64,000 nt of DNA from BJGO01 sp964640655. Lineage in GTDB: Bacteria > Bacteroidota > Bacteroidia > Chitinophagales > UBA10324. Location: positions 1 to 64,000 of the forward strand of contig CAZXFT010000011.1 in NCBI GenBank assembly GCA_964640655.1, given 5' to 3'. Positions within the stretch are counted from its first letter, which is position 1; each line of letters opens with the position of its first letter. Both the position numbers and the translations under genes were made by a program. Positions 16,096-24,396 of the stretch are shown in pieces. The notes below the pieces were generated by a model. The model was given only the letters and a program-made list of their open reading frames with translations. It did no database searches and was not told the origin of the DNA.

Positions 16096-17043
16096 ATGAA
16101 CTCTGACGAAAAAGATAATTCACGTCGGCAATTTTTACGAAATTCTGCAATTGCTACTTTGGCAGCAGGTATCATTCCGGTTATAGGTAAATCAGAATCA
16201 TCACAGGGAAATGCTGCATCAGGCGATTGTAATCAAACAACACTCGATTATTATGGACAGGGACCGTTTTACACAGCCAATGCACCAACTATCAGCAACA
16301 ACCAACTTGCCGGTGAAAATGAACCCGGCACACGACTGATTATAAGCGGTATTGTGCGTACCATAGATTGCACTATGGTAATACCCAATACACTTATTGA
16401 TGTATGGCACGCCAATGATGCCGGTGCCTATGATAATACCGGCTATAATCTGAGAGGCATCACTTACTCTAATGCACAAGGTTTTTACATCTTTGAAACC
16501 ATCCTTCCAGGTAAGTACCTGAATGGTGCAGCTTACCGTCCGCGGCATATACATTTCAAAATCACACCACCGGGATTCCCTGCATTGATTACACAACTGT
16601 ACTTTGAGGGAGATACCGACATACCCGGCGATGCTGCAGCATCTGTTAATACCGGAACCTATGATGCCACCCACAGAATAATTCCGATTAATCTGAATGC
16701 CGACAACAAATATGAAGGCACATGGGATATTGTTTTGAATGGTTCAGGTGTAAGTGGAATAGCTGATTTACATCTTGATAAAGGTGTTATATACTCTGCA
16801 TCTCCTAATCCGTTTACAGATGATGTTGAAATTCAGTACGGTATTTATCAACCTGCAAAAGTTGCATTACTAATCTTTGATATTCGTGGTGCAATGGTTG
16901 CTACACTAGATGAACAATTTCTGCAGCCACAAAAATATCGTGCTGTATGGCGACCTGACAACGAACTGCCTTCCGGGATTTATTTTATTGCACTTCGTAT
17001 TAATGACCTTCAGGTACATTACCTAAAAGTTGTCAAGGCCTGA
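16096..17043 (+). CDS. Exported intradiol dioxygenase-like protein, Tat signal plus T9SS sorting domain
   Basis: 315 residues. The N-terminus has a twin-arginine signal (NSRRQFLRNSAIATLAAG, residues 8-25). Residues 45-230 are an intradiol ring-cleavage dioxygenase-like domain. Candidate Fe(III) ligands are Tyr112 (AGAYDNTGYNLRG), Tyr141 (PGKYLNG), His151 and His153 (YRPRHIHF). The C-terminal 75 residues are a T9SS type A sorting domain (SASPNPFTDDVEIQY to VHYLKVVKA). So the enzyme seems to cross the inner membrane folded, by Tat, and the outer membrane by T9SS. Aromatic substrate is unknown; surface oxidation of lignin- or humic-type catechols is speculation. It stands alone, convergent with hisS. 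Confidence 0.85.
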   Translation: MNSDEKDNSRRQFLRNSAIATLAAGIIPVIGKSESSQGNAASGDCNQTTLDYYGQGPFYTANAPTISNNQLAGENEPGTRLIISGIVRTIDCTMVIPNTLIDVWHANDAGAYDNTGYNLRGITYSNAQGFYIFETILPGKYLNGAAYRPRHIHFKITPPGFPALITQLYFEGDTDIPGDAAASVNTGTYDATHRIIPINLNADNKYEGTWDIVLNGSGVSGIADLHLDKGVIYSASPNPFTDDVEIQYGIYQPAKVALLIFDIRGAMVATLDEQFLQPQKYRAVWRPDNELPSGIYFIALRINDLQVHYLKVVKA

Positions 17044-17058
17044 AACAAATTACAAGCA

Positions 17059-18438
17059 TTACTTCATCAGCATATGAATTACATGCGCGAGAGTAGTTTT
17101 ATCCTGTTCTCCGCTCTGCATATCTTTTAATGTTACGGTGTTCTCCTTTCGTTCGCTCTCGCCAATGATGAGTACGTAAGGAATTTTTTTATCATCGGCA
17201 TATTTAAACTGCTTAGCCAGCTTAACCGATTGCGGATACATCTCTGCTGAAATATTGTTTTGACGCAATTGTTGTAATGCCTGCCACGCAGCTGTTTCAT
17301 CTTCAGAACCAAAATTTACCAACAGCACTTTTGTACTGTTCAGGGCTGAGTCTGGAAACTTGCCTGCTTCGAGCAGCACATCATAAATGCGGTCAGCACC
17401 AAAAGAAATACCCACACCACTCAACCCTTTAACACCAAAGATGCCGGTAAGATCGTCATATCGGCCACCGCCACCAATGCTTGATTGCAGCGTGCCTTCG
17501 GAAGCCGTTACTTCGTAAATAGTACCTGTATAGTAACTCAGTCCGCGAGCCAGGGTGAAATCAACTTGCAAGTTGTTGTTCAAAGGCAGTGATATACTCA
17601 GTTTATCCAAAACCTCAATTAACTCATCACAACCTTTTTCGCCATCAGCAATACCACTGAGTATTTCGCGTGCCTGCAACACTTTACTTCTGTTGTCTCC
17701 CTTTAGTGAGAAGAAACGCTCCATAGCATGAATCTGACTTTCATTGAAACCATTTTGAATCAATTCCTGCCGCACACCTTGTAAACCTAACTTATCCATC
17801 TTATCAATAGCCATGGTCATAGCTGTGATGTTCTCCTTTGCGTTGATTAATTGTGCCAATCCATTAAGTACTTTCCGGTTATTCATCTTGATCATCACCT
17901 GAAGATTGAAGCGATGAAAAACCTGATCGTATATCTGTACAAATTCAGTTTCATTCCACAGCGAATCACTGCCGACCACATCCGCATCGCACTGATAGAA
18001 CTCACGGTAGCGTCCTTTCTGTGGTCTGTCGGCACGAAACACCGGTTGAATCTGATATCGCTTAAAAGGTAATACGATATCGTTACGGTGCATCACAACA
18101 AAGCGTGCAAAAGGAACGGTTAAATCGTAGCGCAGACCCTTATCGGCAAGTAAAGATGAAAGCTCCTTAGATTCTAGATGCTCCAGGTTTTTTCCGGGGA
18201 AATTCTTCTTCACTTCATCCAGAAAATCTCCTGAGTTGAGAATACGAAACAGTAATTTATCTCCTTCATCGCCATATTTTCCTGTTAATGTGCTGAGGTT
18301 TTCCATTACAGGTGTCTCTATAGGTTGATAACCATACAACTCAAACACTGAACGAATATTATTGAAAATATAATTGCGGCGTGCTACTTCTTGAGGGGTA
18401 AAATCTCTGGTGCCTTTGGGTAATGATGGATGAGTCAT
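17059..18438 (-). CDS. hisS: Histidine--tRNA ligase
   Basis: 459 residues, class II aminoacyl-tRNA synthetase charging tRNA-His. Motif 1 region: KGTRDFTPQEVARRNYIF. Motif 2: FRADRPQKGRYREFYQCDAD. Histidine signature 2: LARGLSYYTGTIYEV. Motif 3: GGGGRYDDLTG. The C-terminal anticodon-binding domain begins near residue 365 (KVLLVNFGSEDE). The start ATG overlaps the stop of the DUF4199 gene by 4 nt, which suggests one transcript with that gene first. Confidence 0.95.
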   Translation of the reverse strand: MTHPSLPKGTRDFTPQEVARRNYIFNNIRSVFELYGYQPIETPVMENLSTLTGKYGDEGDKLLFRILNSGDFLDEVKKNFPGKNLEHLESKELSSLLADKGLRYDLTVPFARFVVMHRNDIVLPFKRYQIQPVFRADRPQKGRYREFYQCDADVVGSDSLWNETEFVQIYDQVFHRFNLQVMIKMNNRKVLNGLAQLINAKENITAMTMAIDKMDKLGLQGVRQELIQNGFNESQIHAMERFFSLKGDNRSKVLQAREILSGIADGEKGCDELIEVLDKLSISLPLNNNLQVDFTLARGLSYYTGTIYEVTASEGTLQSSIGGGGRYDDLTGIFGVKGLSGVGISFGADRIYDVLLEAGKFPDSALNSTKVLLVNFGSEDETAAWQALQQLRQNNISAEMYPQSVKLAKQFKYADDKKIPYVLIIGESERKENTVTLKDMQSGEQDKTTLAHVIHMLMK

Positions 18439-18950
18439 GCTGCAGTATCTAGTTTTTTTCTTTTAGCAAATGCTGCTACTACTACTGAAATAAAAAGTCC
18501 ATAAATCATTACAGTTATACCCATTACCATTTGTGTCATTGGTTTATAATAAACGCGTGCATTTTCCAATGCTCGTGCAATTTCTTCTTCACTGTATTTC
18601 ATCTCGCGCATAAATGTCTCCGTTCTTGCAACCATTCTCTCAGCCCTTGCAGGATCAATCATAGCTGCATATACATACAGAAATCCTCCAACCATTACCG
18701 CAGCAATAAGCGTTATATACATACTAACCATAAAGGCTTCACCCAGAGTGATAGATCCCTGATTGTATTGGTTTCGTTTTTCTACAACGGCCAGATATGA
18801 GCATGCACCAAGAGCTATTAAACCAACATAATCCAAAATGAGAGCAGTATTTTTTTCCTCTTCAAACGAAGTCATGGTAATGTACTTGACAATGATGAGC
18901 AAGGTGCCTGCAATCAAGCCATACTTGATATTAAAATTCAACGCATTCAT
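18435..18950 (-). CDS. DUF4199 family membrane protein
   Basis: About 171 residues with four hydrophobic segments, matching the Bacteroidota-specific DUF4199 pattern (MNALNFNIKYGLIAGTLLII, later LGEAFMVSMYITLI and MVMGITVMIYGLFISVVVAAF). Function is unknown; inner membrane. The start is ATG 18950: a TACTTTTG box at 18958-18965 lies between it and the longer upstream candidate at 18971. Overlap of 4 nt with hisS indicates co-transcription. Confidence 0.8.
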   Translation of the reverse strand: MNALNFNIKYGLIAGTLLIIVKYITMTSFEEEKNTALILDYVGLIALGACSYLAVVEKRNQYNQGSITLGEAFMVSMYITLIAAVMVGGFLYVYAAMIDPARAERMVARTETFMREMKYSEEEIARALENARVYYKPMTQMVMGITVMIYGLFISVVVAAFAKRKKLDTAA

Positions 18951-18957
18951 AGCGGCA

Positions 18958-18965
18958 CAAAAGTA
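18958..18965 (-). promoter_or_regulatory. Bacteroidota -7 box TACTTTTG
   Basis: Exact TAnnTTTG on the minus strand, ending 7 nt before ATG 18950. It drives the DUF4199-hisS pair with an almost leaderless mRNA if correct. Confidence 0.55.
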
Positions 18966-19009
18966 AGCCAAGCGTCAGGCTTGTGCCGCAAAAATATTCA
19001 GGCAGATAG

Positions 19010-20575
19010 TTAATGCTGTACGAGGAGTTTCAACGAGCGCTGTTCACCACCCGCAACTATATGAACCACATACAGGCCATCCGGCAAGTCAGAAGTGCTG
19101 AACGTGAAGTTGTTTATCATTTCACTTACCCTGTACTTGGCAGCAATCTGTTTAACACAGCGACCGGTTACATCGCTTAGTGTAATGTCTATATCCTGGG
19201 AATTAAAGAATTGTAATAGCAATTGTGTCTGGTCCTTTGATGGATTAGGGAATAGCTGAACATCCCCGATAATATTATTATCTTCAACCGATACGAAAGC
19301 AACAGTACTATCCTGCACAATATTTTCATCACCATTAAGATAATATGTATATACAAAGTATATTAACATCATTTCATTGCCAGTTCCCTCACCCAATGTA
19401 ACCAACTGCGGCGGATTGTTGGGCTGAAAAGGATTGTTCAATGTATTGTCATAGTATGCTTCTCCACGCAGTGAAGTACCATTCACCACTTTCTTCACTT
19501 TAGGAAAGAAGTACATCCCCTGCCAATGAAAATCCCATTTTGGAATATTAATCAGGCGTATAGTATCATTGGGTGCTCCCGGTGCAAATGCATACGATTT
19601 TATGGAACTGCCTATTAGATGCATATGTGGACCTATTGCAAGAACCGAAACATTCAGAGGAATAGTGTATTGAGAATAAAATGTTATTGTTGTGTCTGCT
19701 GGAATAATTAATGGCCCATTGGTTAATGATTGTATATGGTCTAATGGGGGTGAAATAAATATTGGTCTAACAAAGTTATTCGGCGTGAATTTGATGTTGA
19801 TTTTAGTGCTGTCTTTTTGACCTTGCGAACCCGGTGCATAATGGATTTGCAAAACAAAATGTCCGTTGGCGTTAAGTTCTATGCCCATTCCCTGTGGATA
19901 TAAATGAGGAGAAGAACCAGGTACCCATAACCCAATTAAACGGCTGTTACCGCAACCCGATCCACCAAAGCATGTATATCCCGGAAGTGGATCGTTCAAA
20001 TCATTTTGAGCGCATTGTCCGGTGGTATCATAGAAAACCAAGACGTGGTGCACAATACTTCCATTACCCGGTATAATCTCAATGGCTTCGGCAAATTTCT
20101 TTTCCGGAAGCCCGCTGGGAATTGAAAAACAACGGTATTCATCCTGTGAACTCTGTACAGTATAAGTCGTTATCTTTTTGGTTAAATCAACCGATGATAA
20201 TTCTGAATCGTCGTTAAAGACGGGTGGTGGTGGAGCCAAATCAGGATTACCTTGTGGTGCTCCGTTTGCATGCCACTGATCGATTAAATCAATTTCCTGC
20301 TGAGATAACACTCGTTGATGAGCGAACGAATTGTATGAAGGCGATGGCGGCCAGGGTGGCATACGGCGCTCGCTAACCGCATCGGCAATATAATAAGAAG
20401 CATTCGAAACTTCCTGATAGCTCATCAGTGCAAATGGTGCAATGCCGCCTGTATGATGGCATTTAGCGCATTTGTTATAAATAATGGGAGCTATATGCTC
20501 GCTCCAGTTTGGACTTTGAGCACGGGTAAAAAATACCGTGAATAAAAAAGAGCAGATTAGAATTATATTCCTCAT
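19010..20575 (-). CDS. Secreted haem/copper monooxygenase-like protein with T9SS sorting domain
   Basis: 521 residues. Signal peptide at residues 1-19. A c-type haem motif CAKCHH follows (about residues 36-41, NKCAKCHHTGGIAPFALMSY). Residues 130-400 resemble the copper type II ascorbate-dependent monooxygenase fold (PHM/DBM). Candidate Cu ligands are His-His in SIVHHVLVFYD, His in HFVLQIHYAPG and His-Met-His in GPHMHLIG. The C-terminus (about 435-521) is a T9SS type A sorting domain (VQLFPNPSKDQTQLLLQF to LKLLVQH). It is likely secreted to, or anchored on, the cell surface. Substrate unknown. Confidence 0.82.
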   Translation of the reverse strand: MRNIILICSFLFTVFFTRAQSPNWSEHIAPIIYNKCAKCHHTGGIAPFALMSYQEVSNASYYIADAVSERRMPPWPPSPSYNSFAHQRVLSQQEIDLIDQWHANGAPQGNPDLAPPPPVFNDDSELSSVDLTKKITTYTVQSSQDEYRCFSIPSGLPEKKFAEAIEIIPGNGSIVHHVLVFYDTTGQCAQNDLNDPLPGYTCFGGSGCGNSRLIGLWVPGSSPHLYPQGMGIELNANGHFVLQIHYAPGSQGQKDSTKINIKFTPNNFVRPIFISPPLDHIQSLTNGPLIIPADTTITFYSQYTIPLNVSVLAIGPHMHLIGSSIKSYAFAPGAPNDTIRLINIPKWDFHWQGMYFFPKVKKVVNGTSLRGEAYYDNTLNNPFQPNNPPQLVTLGEGTGNEMMLIYFVYTYYLNGDENIVQDSTVAFVSVEDNNIIGDVQLFPNPSKDQTQLLLQFFNSQDIDITLSDVTGRCVKQIAAKYRVSEMINNFTFSTSDLPDGLYVVHIVAGGEQRSLKLLVQH

Positions 20576-20608
20576 AGTAGCAAATTAGAAATTTAAAATA
20601 CATAAAGT

Positions 20609-21082
20609 TTAATCCGTTTCCTGAATTATTTTTTGAACTATGTGGTGACAACCTGTATAAATTAAATCAAATACTGGTTTAAAGCCCTCCTCATCTCCAT
20701 ACCAAGGGTCAGGCACTGACTGTTTCTTTCCCGGTACTATCTCATCCATAAACCATTTTATTTTATGCAAATCTTCCTGTCGTTTTACCAGTTGCATGAC
20801 CTGGTAATGAACATCGTCGGCCATAGCATATATAATATCATATTCTGCAATGTCTTTTGATGTTATGCGTCTCGCTCGATGATATTGTAAATCCACTCCG
20901 TTCTTCAGTGCCGTTCGAATGGCTCGCTTATCCGCTGTTTCGCCAACATGATAACCATTAATACCGGCTGAATCCACTTCGATAAGGTGTGATTTTTTCA
21001 TTTGTTTCAACAAATGAAGTGTAATAGCATCGGCCATAGGTGAGCGACAGATATTTCCCAGACAAACGAATAAAATTTTCAT
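20609..21082 (-). CDS. Low-molecular-weight protein tyrosine phosphatase
   Basis: 157 residues, full length for the LMW-PTP family. The catalytic CX5R loop is at the N-terminus (FVCLGNICRSP, Cys7 and Arg13) and the general acid Asp is in VPDPWYGDEEGF near residue 125. It dephosphorylates protein tyrosine, in bacteria often linked to exopolysaccharide control or arginine phosphatase roles, but no kinase or polysaccharide gene is adjacent. Cytoplasmic. A CATTTTTG promoter-like box (one mismatch to TAnnTTTG) ends 5 nt before the ATG. Confidence 0.92.
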   Translation of the reverse strand: MKILFVCLGNICRSPMADAITLHLLKQMKKSHLIEVDSAGINGYHVGETADKRAIRTALKNGVDLQYHRARRITSKDIAEYDIIYAMADDVHYQVMQLVKRQEDLHKIKWFMDEIVPGKKQSVPDPWYGDEEGFKPVFDLIYTGCHHIVQKIIQETD

Positions 21083-21169
21083 AGCTGCAAAAATGATGGA
21101 TTCACGGTATTCTGTTAACTTACTAAAGCGGCAATTGACGTACTTTGTTCGCCAAAGAAAAATTATACT

Positions 21170-22288
21170 GTGAGTATTACCATTCGCGAATGTAAAAGCA
21201 CATCAGACTTTAAAGCTTTTGCCAAGCTTCCTTATAGAATCTATAAAAACAATGCCTATTGGATTCCGCCTTTACTGAATGATGAGATAAAGTCTCTTTC
21301 TGCAAATACAAATCCGGCATTTACACAATGTGATGCATCGTTTTGGTTAGCTGAGCGCAATGGAAAAATTGTAGGCCGTATTGCTGCTATCATTAACAGA
21401 GAGTACAATAAAAAAACCGGTGAAGCAATGGGTCGTTTCTCGCGTTTTGAATGCGATGATGATTCTGAAGCTGCAAATCAACTATTTCAAACTGCAGAAA
21501 AATGGTTGAAATCGAAAGGAATGATTGGTGTGCACGGACCATTAGGATTTAACAATCTTGATGGACAGGGTTTGTTGGTTGAGGGTTTTGACCAATTACC
21601 CTCGATAGCATCAACCTATCATTTGCCTTATTATCAAAAGTTGATTGAAGTTAATGCTTATGAAAAAGAAAATGATTGGGTTGAGTTCCGCTTAACGATA
21701 GGTGAAGTGCCGGAAAAAGCATTGAAGTTAAACGAGAGCATTAAGCTACGATACAAGTTGAAGCTCATCACATTCAAAGAGACCAAAGAGTTAGCTCCAT
21801 ACGCTCCGAAAGTCTTCAGACTATTGAATGAGGCATTTGCTGAATTGCCATATGTGTCACCATTCTCGGAAGAGATGATTGCTTTTTATTCCGAGAAGTA
21901 TTTCAAATTTCTGAATCCGCGTTTTGTGAAGTTGATAGAAGATGAGAACGGTAATTTGGTGGCGTTTATCGTATGTGTGCCATCGCTCAGCGAGGCCTTA
22001 CAAAAAGCAGGAGGCAGTTTGTTTCCGTTTGGATGGTGGCATATTCTACAGGCTTTTAAAAAACCTGAGGTTGCAGATTTATTTCTGACCGGTATTGACC
22101 CCAAAATGCAGGGACAGGGTGTTCCGGCGGTATTGATTACTGAGTTGCAAAAAACCATGCTCGACAATGGTGTAAAATATGTGGAGACCACAGGCATTTT
22201 TGAAACCAATCATAAAGCCATCACTACATGGAAGAATTACGAGCACGTGCAGCACAAACGTCGTCGTTGTTATCGTAAAATGTTTTAA
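21170..22288 (+). CDS. GNAT-fold acyltransferase, uncharacterised
   Basis: 372 residues, longer than a single GNAT domain. The first half resembles an N-terminal GNAT-like segment (FWLAERNGKIVGRIAAIINREYN). The second half carries an acyl-CoA loop of the type DPKMQGQGVPAVLITELQK (about residues 305-325) and ends TTWKNYEHVQHKRRRCYRKMF. Proteins of this sort are common in Bacteroidota as unnamed N-acetyltransferases. Target unknown. Starts with GTG 21170, about 88 bp from the divergent phosphatase gene. It ends 3 nt before mnmE, so the two are probably cotranscribed. Confidence 0.75.
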   Translation: MSITIRECKSTSDFKAFAKLPYRIYKNNAYWIPPLLNDEIKSLSANTNPAFTQCDASFWLAERNGKIVGRIAAIINREYNKKTGEAMGRFSRFECDDDSEAANQLFQTAEKWLKSKGMIGVHGPLGFNNLDGQGLLVEGFDQLPSIASTYHLPYYQKLIEVNAYEKENDWVEFRLTIGEVPEKALKLNESIKLRYKLKLITFKETKELAPYAPKVFRLLNEAFAELPYVSPFSEEMIAFYSEKYFKFLNPRFVKLIEDENGNLVAFIVCVPSLSEALQKAGGSLFPFGWWHILQAFKKPEVADLFLTGIDPKMQGQGVPAVLITELQKTMLDNGVKYVETTGIFETNHKAITTWKNYEHVQHKRRRCYRKMF

Positions 22289-22291
22289 ACC

Positions 22292-23662
22292 GTGTACGAG
22301 CGCGATACCATAGTGGCATTAAGCACGGCGCCGGGCACTGCAGCTATCGCAGTCATTCGATTATCCGGTGAACATGCCATTGACATTACCGATAAATTTT
22401 TTCAGGGTAAGAAGAAATTATCCGATTGCGATTCGCATACCGCTCACTTCGGTAAAATCATATTCGACAACAAGTTGATTGATGAAGTAGTAGCGACAGT
22501 ATTCAAAGCTCCCCGTTCTTACACCAAAGAAAATATCGTTGAGATTTCCTGTCATGGCTCACCTTATATTGTACAACAAATATTACAGGTCTGCATGCAA
22601 TGCGGAGCACGAGCAGCGAAAGCAGGTGAGTTTACCTTGCGAGCTTTTTTAAATGGTGCCCTGGATTTATCGCAGGCTGAAGCCGTTGCCGATTTAATTC
22701 ACTCAGAAAGTGAAGCCTCCCATCAATTGGCAATGCAGCAAATGCGCGGCGGTTTTTCTAACGAAATAAAAAAGCTGCGCAATGAGTTAATTCACTTAGC
22801 CTCTTTGCTGGAACTGGAACTCGACTTTGCCGAAGAAGATGTGGAGTTTGCCAACCGCGATCAACTAAAGGAATTATTACTTCGCATACGCCGACACGTG
22901 GTTTCTTTGATGGATTCTTTTCAGTTGGGCAATGTGCTGAAACACGGCGTAACAACCGTGATTGCGGGCCGACCTAATGCCGGCAAATCTACATTGCTAA
23001 ATGCCTTGCTGAACGAAGAGCGCGCCATAGTATCCGAAATACCGGGCACCACGCGTGACACCATAGAAGAAACATTAAATATCAACGGCATTTTGTTTCG
23101 TTTGGTAGATACTGCCGGCATACGAGAAGCGGTGGACGAAATTGAAAAAATAGGCGTGCAGAAGACGCTGAAGCAAATTGAGCAGAGCGCTTTGATGTTG
23201 TATGTATTTGATGTGAATGAATTGAACGAAGAAGAAGTTCTGAGCGATTTACTTAAGTTGAACAAAAGCGGCATCACCGCTATTTGTGTGGCTAACAAGT
23301 GCGAACAAAAGGATTATGAAATATTAAAAACCGATTATGAAAAAATTCCAGACATCCTGTTTATTTCGGCTAAAACCCATCAGCATCTGAACGACTTAAA
23401 ACATGTATTGGTAGATAAAATTCTGCAAGGCCGCGCTTCGCTGCCTGATGTGGTAGTAAGTAATGCGCGTCATTACGATGCATTGTTGCGTACTCAGCAA
23501 GCCATTGATGATACCCTGAGCGGTATTGAACACCAACTATCGAAAGAGCTGATTGCGCTGGACTTACGACAAGCCCTGCAAGCCCTTGGTGAGATTGCCG
23601 GAATGGTCTATCACGACGAGTTGCTGGATTTCATCTTTTCGAAGTTTTGTATTGGAAAATAA
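22292..23662 (+). CDS. mnmE: tRNA-5-carboxymethylaminomethyl-2-thiouridine GTPase MnmE
   Basis: 456 residues. With MnmG it modifies U34 of several tRNAs. The N-terminal formyl-THF-binding domain covers residues 1-118 (DTIVALSTAPGTAAIAVIRLSG). The helical domain is split around a G domain. G1 is AGRPNAGKSTLLNAL, G2/G3 region GTTRDTIEE and DTAGIREAVDEIEKIG, and G4 ANKCEQKD. The C-terminal CIGK signature contains the conserved Cys. GTG start at 22292. It lies 3 nt downstream of the GNAT gene. Confidence 0.95.
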   Translation: MYERDTIVALSTAPGTAAIAVIRLSGEHAIDITDKFFQGKKKLSDCDSHTAHFGKIIFDNKLIDEVVATVFKAPRSYTKENIVEISCHGSPYIVQQILQVCMQCGARAAKAGEFTLRAFLNGALDLSQAEAVADLIHSESEASHQLAMQQMRGGFSNEIKKLRNELIHLASLLELELDFAEEDVEFANRDQLKELLLRIRRHVVSLMDSFQLGNVLKHGVTTVIAGRPNAGKSTLLNALLNEERAIVSEIPGTTRDTIEETLNINGILFRLVDTAGIREAVDEIEKIGVQKTLKQIEQSALMLYVFDVNELNEEEVLSDLLKLNKSGITAICVANKCEQKDYEILKTDYEKIPDILFISAKTHQHLNDLKHVLVDKILQGRASLPDVVVSNARHYDALLRTQQAIDDTLSGIEHQLSKELIALDLRQALQALGEIAGMVYHDELLDFIFSKFCIGK

Positions 23663-23679
23663 TTTGCTATAAATAAAGA

Positions 23680-24393
23680 ATGCAAAGAATTGTGTTGCAA
23701 TTTTTAAAATGGTGTCTTATAAGTAGCATCACATTCTATTTATTAATCATCTCTATAGCACAAGCCCAGCCCCCTTTCCATCGCGACCGCATAGCTATTG
23801 GTCTTGCACCGGTATTCTGGAGCGGCAACGCGGCTTGTAAATTATGTAAAGAAGCATCCCTTCAAAACGGCTATGGCGCTGAGTTAACCAGCGGTGTGCT
23901 GTTGGACAACCGATGGAGTATTCTCTTCAATAATATCATTTTACAACAAGGATTGCAGCAAGTTCCTTATCTACCTGATAAAAGTATTTACGATAAAGAA
24001 CCTATAACGCGTTACATCTTTAATATGGATATACAACGCTATCATCCTCGCTTGCCATTGATGTTGGGAGCCGGATTGGGCGGATGGTTTTATTACAACG
24101 GCAATCGTTACAAACCGGAGCCGGGTGAGCCTTTTTACAATTGGCAACAAATTAACATTACGGCTAAAGGATTAAACACCAATATCAAAGCCGGCTATGT
24201 ATTTCATCAGGGAGAATGGTTTTCGCAAATGCTGTTTCTCAATTTTCATTACACGTATATCACACAATGGCAGGCCCGCGAACTCCGTAGCATTGTGCCT
24301 TTCAAAGACCGTTACAACACTTGGCAACTGAATGCCGGCGTGAATGTGGAGTTTCATCGCATACCGTTTCCGCAACGGATACCAAAAATTTGA
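23680..24393 (+). CDS. Putative outer-membrane protein of unknown function
   Basis: 237 residues. Signal peptide at residues 1-30 (hydrophobic LISSITFYLLIISIAQAQ). The mature part alternates short amphipathic strands and aromatic residues (LPLMLGAGLGGWFYYNG, QMLFLNFHYTYITQWQ) in the style of a small beta-barrel, and ends NAGVNVEFHRIPF before a short basic tail. An odd CKLC motif lies near residue 54. It follows mnmE by 17 nt and ends 3 nt from the convergent hutU. I do not recognise a family. Confidence 0.6.
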   Translation: MQRIVLQFLKWCLISSITFYLLIISIAQAQPPFHRDRIAIGLAPVFWSGNAACKLCKEASLQNGYGAELTSGVLLDNRWSILFNNIILQQGLQQVPYLPDKSIYDKEPITRYIFNMDIQRYHPRLPLMLGAGLGGWFYYNGNRYKPEPGEPFYNWQQINITAKGLNTNIKAGYVFHQGEWFSQMLFLNFHYTYITQWQARELRSIVPFKDRYNTWQLNAGVNVEFHRIPFPQRIPKI

Positions 24394-24396
24394 GTA

